This document shows positions 25,301 to 33,532 of a stretch of DNA of 64,000 bases, piece after piece (the first letter of the stretch is position 1; every line of letters starts with the position of its first letter). The stretch lies in contig JAZARR010000175.1 of NCBI GenBank assembly GCA_037389465.1, forward strand, positions 4,464,001-4,528,000. Reading direction: 5' to 3'. The notes beneath the pieces are model-generated. The model saw nothing but the letters and a program-made list of their open reading frames with translations, had not been told where the DNA came from and made no database searches. The stretch comes from Baylisascaris procyonis. Its lineage: Eukaryota; Nematoda; Chromadorea; Rhabditida; Ascarididae. The translations under genes and the position numbers were made by a program.

Positions 25301-25739
25301 CCAGTATGACTGCTAAAAAACAGGCCATCACGGCCGAAAATACCTCCTTCACCCACTGAAACATGCACAAAAGAAAGAAGTAAGCGATGCTGAGATCAGT
25401 TAACGACTCCACGTATTTGAAAGTTTACTATCGAGGAACCTTGAAAGTTGACCATTGTCAAGAGATAAATAACACCAAAGTCAGGAATCTCTATGCGTAG
25501 GTTAAAGGAAACACCTACTGCACGTTTCAGCAGGCACAATGATAAACTGATTACCTTGTAAACGTCGAGCGCATTGATGAACGACTTTGTTTTGACGTTG
25601 TTGGTCGACCTGTTGTCTAGAAGATGAGCATGGCCACTTAGAAGCAAATCCTCGAGATGCTCGACCTCTCCCTTCACCATCGATCGGTAAATATCTTCAG
25701 ATGCTAACAGACGTCTCCTCTCCAAACCACCCGTCTCCA
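1..25739 (-). CDS. Tandem-cassette ankyrin-repeat locus, five full units plus a sixth at the edge
   Basis: The locus encodes an intracellular ankyrin-repeat protein of unknown function; I do not recognise the family. Within the window about 3,000 coding bases (roughly 1,000 residues) can be joined in frame. Each unit of about 190-200 residues has segment A (helical, signature around WI-x2-G-x4-LE-x2-VL-x-G), B (ankyrin repeat beginning KI-x2-IH-x-A), C (ankyrin repeat, typically GRTALHYAAA) and D (tail with G-x-T-x3-Y). A always starts on a split codon in units 1-5; B, C and D start on whole codons where separate. No signal peptide or membrane segment is seen. The 3' end lies outside the window. 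Two complications: a candidate start exon at 9295-9364, and reading through the D exons of units 3 and 5 meets stops at 9564 and 955. The locus may therefore be one gene with optional ends, or two or three tandem genes. Confidence 0.8.
976..3691 (-). CDS. Ankyrin cassette unit 5
   Basis: Four exons: A 3534-3691 (158 bases), B 2444-2644 (201 bases, no internal intron), C 1585-1686 (102 bases), D 976-1101 or a variant. A reads DISDWIHTGNVGKLEELVLN followed by GYGDLLLGRTHE, the clearest form of the signature. B reads AKIQAIHRAIETGNLRAVKL and GLSPLHKAIVFGRIDIAKYL. C reads NKRTPLHYAAALRDGGYMYK and ends AGADPNIFDC. D reads NGRPAKYYLKYPGEIDLQAL. D offers three ends: donor CAG|gttgct at 1012, the stronger donor CGA|gtgaga at 976, or a TAA stop at 955-957. 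Both donors are phase 0 and fit the exon at 1-128. Confidence 0.85.
4927..9034 (-). CDS. Ankyrin cassette unit 4
   Basis: Five exons: A 8877-9034 (158 bases), B split as 6656-6758 and 6227-6324, C 5766-5867, D 4927-5047. A reads SEEDVEKWLAEGDVQKLEQV. B reads AKIDAIHKAVEDGDVRRVKS, then GMTPLHKALLHGQTNAVRYL, with the B intron at the same glycine codon as in unit 3. C reads AGRTALHYAAADSNGEHMIK and ends with GGDAFIEDK. D reads HGHTPFYYRTHGRNLNVRTL and runs to LISGQLNRPLLQ. The D exon ends best at CAAG|gcaatc, a GC donor at the homologous place to unit 2. The frame beyond it stays open to a TGA at 4856-4858. Unit 4 A accepts either unit 3 D or the candidate start exon 9295-9364. Confidence 0.85.
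7317..7361. repeat. (TA)n microsatellite, about 22 units
   Basis: An uninterrupted run of alternating A and T lies in the large ankyrin intron between 6759 and 8876. It is followed by AT-rich sequence with several TACATA and CATGCA words to about 7600. Confidence 0.97.
9295..9364 (-). CDS. Candidate alternative start exon of the ankyrin locus
   Basis: An ATG at 9362-9364 opens 23 codons (MSALLEVISDAEDFIEISAK then DSS) ending at CAG|gtaaaa on phase 1, exactly what the next exon (unit 4 A at 9034) needs. The peptide is acidic and looks like an N-terminus. An acceptor-like GTGCAG lies 21 bases upstream of the ATG. I found no acceptor that would let it be spliced as an internal exon after unit 3 D, because the phases clash. 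It is therefore either an internal promoter's first exon or the true start of a second gene. No homologous start exon was found before the other units. Confidence 0.5.
9620..16071 (-). CDS. Ankyrin cassette unit 3
   Basis: Five exons: A 15884-16071, B split as 15269-15368 and 14479-14576, C 12233-12328, D 9620-9746. A is unusual: it is 30 bases longer than in units 2, 4 and 5, highly charged, and the tryptophan comes late (KGYQIWRIVKKHLGNEKL). B reads KRLNAAIAAIEDNDLRKLKN, then GLSLLHVAVCKERHEIVEYL across a phase-1 intron at the glycine codon. C reads NGRAPIHYAATQQNAIYDTL and ends ECGADACLPDN. D reads NGWTAARYRTSPDRF then ISSPMISRLSLDEG and ends at CCAG|gttgtt (phase 1). If the D donor is not used, the frame stays open to a stop at 9564, so this could also be a terminal exon. 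Confidence 0.8.
14814..14836. repeat. (CTCTCC)n microsatellite
   Basis: Nearly four units of a pyrimidine-only hexamer lie in the ankyrin intron just upstream of the exon ending at 14576. Confidence 0.9.
15721..15797. repeat. Degenerate ATAAA/ATATAAGT tandem repeat
   Basis: Interlocking short units (AAATA, then ATATAAGTATAA, then ATAAACATAA) repeat over about 77 bases inside the intron between unit 3 A and B. It is low-complexity, with no spacer pattern. Confidence 0.85.
16552..21306 (-). CDS. Ankyrin cassette unit 2
   Basis: Four exons: A 21149-21306 (158 bases), B 20418-20618 (201 bases), C 17630-17740, D 16552-16645. A includes DIDKLIEERNLPELEKIVLN. B includes MMGIHQAIRDGDLTALKQLV and the repeat GRTPLHIAVLLNRKAICEYL. 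C reads EGRTALHYASAIPD and ends with AGANRNITDS. D reads SGNSPACYSRDKKQAQ. The D exon ends at GATG|gcaagt, a GC donor whose phase 1 fits the next A exon; no GT donor in the right phase was seen there. The large intron between B and C (17741-20417) holds a palindrome and a pair of direct repeats described separately. Confidence 0.82.
19951..20009. repeat. 20-base perfect palindrome overlapping a 21-base direct repeat
   Basis: Bases 19951-19970 equal their own reverse complement (core GATTGCATGCAATC). The sequence ATGCAATCAAACAAGTGGGTT occurs at 19960-19980 and again at 19989-20009 without a mismatch, so the palindrome sits on the first copy. It lies in the intron between unit 2 B and C of the ankyrin locus. 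Confidence 0.95.
22131..25739 (-). CDS. Ankyrin cassette unit 1 (most divergent)
   Basis: Three exons: A 25555-25739, B 23497-23697, and C and D together in one exon 22131-22320. A reads LASEDIYRSMVKGEVEHLED then LLLSGHAHLLDNR, lacking the usual tryptophan. B starts EKIERFLDAICNDDVSAVEE and carries the ankyrin pattern STLHLAVIHEHLDVLKTLL. C begins DGRTALHYAAA, has a glycine-rich insertion, and runs into D (EGYTADHYKRNPALIDM) with no intron. The CD exon ends on phase 1 at ATAT|gtaagt and joins unit 2 A in frame. The first exon upstream is not settled: A starts with two bases of a split codon, so an exon ending on phase 1 is needed. Confidence 0.78.
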
Positions 25740-26372
25740 CTAAAAGAAGTAAGACTGAGACATCTCTGCTTTAACGATGGCAGAAGTTAGCGGTTGAAAA
25801 TAGTACTGATCTTTACGGGATCAAATATCGCGTTGTTCGACGTTTGAATATGACATTGCAGTGCTCTTAGTCACCGATGACGCCGACATATACCAACGCA
25901 ACGTCCAGCATTTCTGATGAAAATTCGACATTTGAGAAACAATATGATCTCTCCGTTCATCGCCTCCCCCTTCCCTCCTAAACATCGCTTTTGCCTCTGT
26001 TCAGCCTCTATCTTCAAACATGATATTGGTTTCGATCTATCTGTAGAAACGGTTAGGTGCAAAATGAAGAACGCATCGGAATTTGCTTGAGAACCATTTC
26101 AGTGCCAAAGATCATAGGTGAGAACTAACTTCTATATTTCGCGTATTACAGACAAGAATAAAATAGCCAAAAAGGACTGTTTGATAAAGCATGAATTTGA
26201 GAGTACTTCGAGTACTATAGCACTTTTTTTAAGAGATTGCACTAAAGACTACTGAAAAAACCGACGAATGAAACTGTGCTCAATCATTTCTTTATGAATT
26301 ATTTTATTTGCCCGAATATTAAAGAGTTGTCTAAAGAAAGAAATGATAGCAAGACGATGTAAATGCTGATAC

Positions 26373-26471
26373 CTGATTCAGTTTTCGGTGATGCGTCGAC
26401 TCTTCACTGAAAGCATTCGTTGAATTTGAGCACAGTGAACAAGGTTCGTTCAGTGTAGCATCATGTTGCAT
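26373..26471 (-). CDS. Possible upstream coding exon of the ankyrin locus
   Basis: An ATG at 26469-26471 opens 33 codons rich in Ser, Thr, Asn and His (for example MQHDATLNEPCSLCSNSTN) before the donor CAG|gtatca. It lies on the right strand about 0.7 kb upstream of unit 1 A. Its phase 0 end does not fit the split codon of that exon, so at least one more exon, or a different donor inside it such as TTCA|gtgaag, would be needed. It could equally be chance open sequence. Confidence 0.22.
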
Positions 26472-26939
26472 CGTAGCGCCGATATGCTCGACGACTGTTC
26501 CATCATCGCTATGGTGATTAATCGCGATAAGCAGTGTCCATTCCAAAGAGAACTTTATTAGGATAATTGACGATAGATACACGCATACTTCCAGTTACGG
26601 AATACCCGAACTTAGAAACGTTCGAAAAAATAAAATTTTAACAAGTTTCCCTGGATTGTTAGATCTTCCCGAAAAACAAATGCGTAGAATGGTGTTTCCA
26701 CAAATAATCCAACGAATCCAGCATGTCTTAACCAGCATATAAAAGATCCCTCTAAAGGCATCAAAAGATGTATAGCAGCTGCTACAATGCACACTTCAAA
26801 GTCCTTTGTAATAGCTATGAAGAAATCCGCTTATGATGGGCACTGTAGCATCTATAAAGCAAGGTAAAGCCAAACCTCCGTACATTCAGAACATAACAAA
26901 GAACTTAATATTCCCATTTATTCAGATTTTTCTGATACA

Positions 26940-27125
26940 TCATCGAGGCATTTTTCTCAGGGCACGAAATTTTTCACGTACAATTCGTCGTCCCTAGTCT
27001 TTAGATCGTTGTGTGAAACTTGTACGCAAGGTCCCACTTCTAGATCTTCGCATATGACTTCATTCATGTGTTGTCAAACTCGATGATCTTGGCCTACCAA
27101 CGGCTCGGTTTGTTGATCTTAAACA
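26940..27125 (-). mobile_element. Probable decayed mariner/Tc1-like transposase fragment
   Basis: One minus-strand frame reads STNRAVGRPRSSSLTTHE, then after a stop RRSRSGTLRTSFTQRSKD, then after another stop GRRIVREKFRALRKMPR, also followed by a stop. The GRPRSSSLT word and the basic RRIVREKFRALRKM stretch resemble the linker and second helix-turn-helix of mariner-family transposases. The three stops mean it is a relic. No catalytic DDD/E region or terminal repeats were seen nearby. The match is by eye only. Confidence 0.33.
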
Positions 27126-27549
27126 GTTGCTATTCCCCTATCGTCAAAGCCAAAACGGCGGTTGCTCACACACTGCTTACTAGACCACTGACAATAGCCT
27201 ATGCAGCGTAAATTAATGTTTTTGCGTAGCTATAACAAACCTCTTAATTTACGATAGGAATTTACGATCTGCATAAAAGATATTCCACATATTTCCCCGC
27301 TTGCATAACCTGAATGCAGCCGAAGCTTGCCTCATCTCTCCTCCCCCCACACATATGTACCTTGTATCCCTCCCGATGCAACTTCTGTTCCACTAGACGA
27401 TTTAGAATTCTACAGCTATGCCGAATTATAACTGATGTGAAAGCCTCACTATAATGCAATGACACATTTAAACGTCGAAATTTTCTTCCATTTTGTGAGC
27501 GACAATTAAAATTAATAAGAGCAGACAATAGCGGCGCAGCAATGCGTCA

Positions 27550-27605
27550 AACACACGCACACAGACACACAGGCACAGACGCACACATACAGCGCGAGAG
27601 AGAAA
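27550..27605. repeat. Imperfect CA/GA-rich simple repeat
   Basis: A run of CACACG, CACAGA and CACAGG words is followed by GAGAGAGA. It lies in the intergenic region between the two loci, with no coding character. Confidence 0.8.
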
Positions 27606-30034
27606 GCGAGTGGCATATCTCGAAGAGGTAAAACTCGCTTCGTAACGAACGAATAGTGGAGTGCAATCAAAAGACGTGATGCATAACAACCGCGATAAAC
27701 TAAACAAAAAGATGCTACATTTCAACGAGTCATTATTTATCCTCTAATTTTCATCTAATAAAAACAAAAATATTCACCATCAACAATGATCTAATATAAT
27801 CACTTTAAATAAAAATAAAACAATATCTGAATAACAATTGAAACGACCAACTAATAGTAATTCTAACATTAACACAAATGCTGCTCTCAGGCACACAACT
27901 TAGAAATCACGGAAATGCTAGACCAATAAAAACTGGAACTATAAATGTCCTTGCCTTCAGCTCTGGATATATCCCGAATCTAATCCCGATCATGGTTGAG
28001 ATAAGGCCATTCACTGCGGCAAGACAACGTTTAACCCATCCCTATATAGTATCGGCTAACTCAGTCCCAGTCGGCACCTGGACCAATATCAGATCTAATT
28101 CAGACTCTTTAGCGTCCCACTCTTTCTAATCGATTAGAAAAAAGATCGCCCAACATCAACTCTGGCTTCTTATCGCTATCTTTTTACAACGAAGTTACCA
28201 AAAAGATAAAAAAGAAACGCTAGAGTAATATTGCGCAAAAATGCAAAAAATCCTTAACATTAAAGATTTCTTCAACCATTTATGATGAATTATGATGTGA
28301 TCAAACGAGAAGTGCCAAGAAAGCATATGCTATTTGAAACTACAGAAAAATTACGCGAAAACAAATTTAAAACAAACAGTATACTATAGACAAAAAACGA
28401 CGCTGAGTACAAAACAAATGAAGTTCCAAAAAAATATTGCAACTGAACGTCAGTGCGCACTGCACTCTGCTCGCAACGACTACCGAATCGCTCATAATCG
28501 CACCCTTAAGTTGAATTTTGCATAACTTAATATGGCCAAGTTGCACCATACATGCACCTGCAACAAACACCTACGATCCTTCACATACGAATCCATCTCT
28601 CGATGAAACATTTTTCACTAAGCCATATTCTTGTGCAATTATTTTGTCGAGGTCAAAAGGTAAACAAAGTGTGGAAGCCATATTATCTGTCAATTACAAT
28701 AATATGGAAGCAAAAATCGATCATTTCGTCAAACCACTAATCCTCATATTCTTTAACATATAAAAAGAAAAGTATCTGAATGGTCTTAAGCATAGCTCAA
28801 ATCTAATAATGTAATCAAACTTTCCGGAAGTGCGCTGTCAAATTGAAAGCTGAGAAAAACGCCTTATAAAACAGCCCGTTAAGAGCAATGAGCAAAAAAA
28901 AAAAAAAAAATGAAAAATGAAAACAACGCAATCAACTTAAGGGCCAACAATATAAAAATAAGAGGAGAAAGAAATATTGGTGAGGCGATCTAGCCCCAGC
29001 CTTAACAGAATGATCACTTCGAAGAACATGAGCGATAAATATCAAAACGATACAGTTGTGTACCCATAGCTGTACGCAACGATGAGGAAGGTGGAATTGC
29101 CCATGAAATGATAAGAAAATAATGGTTTTTTTCTGAGTGCAAAAGCATCTCGTTAATGTAATGTAAAATTTTTGTCTCAGAGTTTTTAAGCTTTCTTGGA
29201 ATAATCGATGAAGTCTGCACTAAAATTCTTGAGATTACTCTTTTTCCTTCCGTTTCTGAATGTCGTCTCTTCCAAAAATGAAATTCTGCGTACGAGATTG
29301 CTTGGCTGTGTTGATCATCAAAGATAGAAACACGCACATACTTTAGATAAGCCAAATAAACATTCAGGATAAAATTGTGCCGGCATTGCGCTCTTCAACA
29401 TCATATTTGTTAAATATGCGATTGTAACTACGATTCCCCAATGTTCGCCTCAAGTAAGTTTGAAAGCTTATTTCGGCAGGAATACGGCATTGTTCTAATA
29501 AATGCTCGCCCACTGTAGTACTCCTACTTAAACTACTTCTCTCATCTAAAACCCTTAGTATGGATTCAATTATTTAGGCAAACGAAATTTAGTAATCCTG
29601 CGTGCGCCAATACCTCTCATATTTCAAAAATCTGCTCATTCCAATGCAAATTCAAAATCGCCGTCTTATATTATTTCTTCCGATTAGAATAGTACTGGCA
29701 AGCACTCTCAAGAAAGTTTTTTTTTTTTTGAAAAAAAACGCAACTACCAGTAAACAAGCGTGCTTATGAGTACTGAAGAGGGAGACGACTTGGTTGCTTT
29801 ACGATCCGAGGGAAATGCAAACGAAGTTGTTCTCCAAAATCGATTTATATCAAAGGCTGGCAAAACATCCTCCACCTACACTAAGACCATACTGATGGAG
29901 AAATTTTCACCAAAACCAAATAAGTTTTATCTTATCATTGCATTCTTTCATCGGAATTAACAAAACCTCCACAATGTTGATCGAAAGAAGGGAACAGTGA
30001 ATTAGAAAAAACGCATGCAATGGAGCTTTTATAT

Positions 30035-33000
30035 TCAATCGAGTGCTTCCTCTTGCATGGTAGCGGTCGTTGTATCGTGTTTCGCCGTTTCTTCATTACT
30101 CTCAGCATTCGTATCGTCAGGTGCTTCCTCTGATTCGGCCATCGCACTTGTATTCTTCAATTGAATAAAGATGATCCCATTCAATATATTCAACACCTCC
30201 AAAACGCTCTGTAGTGATGGACGGTGAATCTGCAAATTGAAAAAGCAATGAAAACAAAGGCACACGAAAAGTCTACCTTTAAATGTCGCGCCTGTTCCCC
30301 TTGCATGACATAAAATGAATATTCAGTCTAAATTCAATCATAAGTTTCTTAAGCCTTAAATTCGAACTAACCGAAGAAGGTCTTTCAAAAAACTCGACGC
30401 GCAGCTACCACGACAGACCCGATACCTAGCGCAAAAGAATCAGTAAATATGGTAGATGTGAAAACTACTGAGCTATAATTCACAACATCCTCGTCAGTGA
30501 AATGTTCCGCATCTGCAGAAATCGATAAAGGCATTTTGGTTTCAATTGTACACTGCACTACCAAATAGTCCAATTGTGTGCAAAAGTAAGAGGCAGAAAG
30601 CAAGTATTAAATCACCTCAATGGGAAGAAGCTGGCCGATATTAGCTCCCCCTTGACGGTTCGCTTCGTTGATTCGCTTCTGAAATGTTACGGCCTGTTGC
30701 GTGAGATGCTTCAAACAATCGCCACTCTCTTTCGTTTTCTCGTGCTCATCACCGAATGTTTTTGAGTAAATTGTAAATGTCTCCTGAAAATTGATATGAT
30801 TCATAGCTTTAGCACAGATAATAGTTATGTACCTGCTAACTATAGCATATGCGGTGACTTGTAAAGATCACATTATTTCAAGCAAGATTGCGCTTCACGT
30901 GTCCACATCTACCTGGGCTGTTAATCCTCTCTCCTTTTGTTCCTCTCAAAAAAGCAACAAATGGAGAACAAATCTTTTTAGAATGAAAGAGGCCGACTAA
31001 ACTTATATTCATTCGATCAACCAAATTGTTACAACAGCACGATAAGAATCCACCCAAAATTGCTTTTGGAAATTTTCTCTCACACTCTTTCTCAATAACT
31101 GCGATGGATATCGTAACGGAATCCCTAATCCGAACCTTTTCCATCTGTAGAGCGGTGCGGAAATCACCGCGACAAGAATAGGTACGCGCCATAAGATGAT
31201 AGATGAGAGCAGTTTTCAATGCGCGTGGTTCCATATAAGCCTGATGCAACTTGAGCGCACTTTGCAAGAACTTTAAAGCATCGTCGTATTCCTGCACAGC
31301 ATAAAGTATTACGCCGATATTGCCATCGATCTGTGCCATCAATGGGTGATTCTCGCCTGTAAATCACGAATAACAACGCGGTTGCGGTCTTTTTGAGGGT
31401 TCATAATTCAACAAACAGCCATCTGTTTGCATCTCTTAAACACAACAAACGTGCGTTTCAAAGAACACATAAAGATACCAAATGATTAAGCACATCGTTT
31501 AAGAAATCACAGGAACGATAAATGTTCACTAGATGAAATAAAGATGAGCCCTACTTGACAAAATTCTTTCTAATGGAATAGCCCTGCTGAAAAAGAAAGT
31601 CCATGAATCAACATATATAGACCCGCCTTATAAACTATAACGTGAAGAAGGGTGATACAACAATAAGTAGTCGATGCTTTGTAAAAATGAAATCACCGAT
31701 ATTCTACCTTCATCCCCAATGACGCGAGTACCTAACATAGACACAATTGAAGTCTTATCATCTCACTCAATCAACGCTTATTATGCCAACTAAGCACAGT
31801 GATCCATCCACATTACTAGGACAGTTTAGTGCAGATGATTGCAATGCAAGGATAACTGAAGCCCACATCATTTCCTCGAAAATCACTTGGCATCGTAACT
31901 CGTTCACGACCGGTCCAGCCTACGGTTTAGCACTAACCAAGCACACTGATCCCCTATTCCTTAAGTGATTTAGTGCACCAAGAGGTTTGGCGGATAAGCT
32001 GGGAGCTAAGAATTGAGGTCACAGTGCGCATCAAGAACTCTGAAAAACTCTATCTCAACCAATGAAATTCATGTCTTAAAGAAAAATTCCTGAACTTTCT
32101 GCTTTTCGTTTCTGGTTTACCGTTCTTCCCCCCCCCCCTCTCCCCCAATATCTAAAATCCTCCATACAACAGAAAATATAGGCTATATAAACGGTAGATA
32201 AAAAACTCACCATGGACGAGTAGAAGCAAATAACGTGCACGATAAAGCAACTTCAGTGAGGCAACAATATGCAGATTTGCGAAAGAGAAATGTGCCAAAT
32301 TAAGCTGAAACTGATTGAAATTAATGATATGTGCAAAAAATATTCCAAAATCTACGTCAAGAAATGTAATGACAGTAAGAAGTGGAGCCACCACAACATA
32401 CGCTCTTCCGTTTCAACACACCGGACCAACCGGTTTTATGAAGTGCTAACAAAATATACGAATAGAATAACGCACTCGTATTTTCACTGATTCGGTTATT
32501 CATACCAACCTTATGTGTATTTGAGGTCCCATTGAATGACTCAACTCCTTAAGTCGATAAATAAACTTGAATACTGGTGATAGAAGATCAACTTAAGATG
32601 TGCATTAGACCACAATGTTTTTTAATTTCCCTAGTCAGAACTACAGGGTAATTCCCCAGAGTCAGAACTACCTTGTGATTCCCTAGTCAGAACTATCGGG
32701 CAGACATACATATGAGGATAGATGCCTCGTAAACAGAAGTTTGTAAAAAGCGCGCAGTAACACTTCACTGAAAACGTCAACCTTATGTAGCTACCTACGA
32801 TAAAGTTGAACGCTGTAAGCGATTTCCGAGATTGCGATTTCAAAGATCACAAATATTTTAATATGGGAGAATCAAAATATTCTCTTTACTTCTAAACAGC
32901 CGAAGAATGAGATTTTCTAAAAATCTCCGAAGAATGGTACTATTTCAGATTCATAATTTAAATCGTATCAATCAAATATTTTGCTAGATAATTGCGTCCG

Positions 33001-33532
33001 TGATTGATGTTTATTTGGAATATGCGATCTATTACCATTCTCATAGGGTGGCTTTTAGCGACCGATAGCTCGGCTACACTTTTACAAGCAGTAGGCTAAT
33101 GGCACTGTTGTCTGCATTAATCTTTGTAAAAAAACAATGATAGCGCAACCTACTATAAACCTATTTAAGCCTAACCCTCTTCAGCATGCCACAAGGAACG
33201 GGACATTAAAAGCTACTACTATAGAAAAGATTGACAGATATAGATCAAAAAATTGAAACCAAAGTAAACTATTAGGAAAAATAAAATTGAACAAGTAAAG
33301 AAAAGTCGAACATATTCGAGGATCGTATTGGCACTGTCGAGTCCATTGCATCGCTCGCTCATAAGCGCCGCTTTGTGTTGCTGTGCAAGTGCCTCTGCCG
33401 GATCACCAAGAATGTAGGAGAGACGAGCCAACAACCGCATACATTGCGCCATATCAGGATGCATCGCTCCGTAGACATTATTCATCAAGTTCAGTGCCTC
33501 GGCAACCATCTCAAAACCTGATCGCAAAGCAC
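30035..33532 (-). CDS. clu-1: clu-1 exons 21-25: TPR region and C-terminal tail
   Basis: Exons 33312-33532, 32211-32304, 31136-31356 and 30616-30783 encode tetratricopeptide-like helix pairs, about residues 1051-1286. The repeats read [36 protein letters not shown] and [18 protein letters not shown], then [20 protein letters not shown]. The last exon (30035-30229) carries the conserved [20 protein letters not shown] helix, then an acidic Thr/Ala/Glu-rich tail and a TGA stop. The TPRs are the expected protein- or RNA-interaction surface; that role comes from the family, not from this sequence. I saw no canonical AATAAA in the first few hundred bases after the stop; the closest match is AATATA, overlapping the stop codon. 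Confidence 0.94.

Larger units (their letters stand above)
25740..30034. other. Intergenic region between the ankyrin locus and clu-1
   Basis: This stretch separates the clu-1 stop from the first certain ankyrin exon. It should hold the clu-1 3' untranslated region and the promoter and 5' exons of the ankyrin locus. It contains a possible exon at 26373-26471, a probable transposase relic near 26940-27125, CA-rich sequence near 27550-27605, and a GC-richer patch at 27890-28135 with open frames on both strands. The longest open frame, minus strand 29014-29355 (113 codons), has no recognisable domain and is not longer than chance would allow here. Confidence 0.6.

Noticed and set aside
29014..29355. 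113-codon minus-strand open frame between the loci
   Set aside because: No recognisable domain, no clear exon partners, and the length is within what chance gives in 64 kb; kept only as a note.
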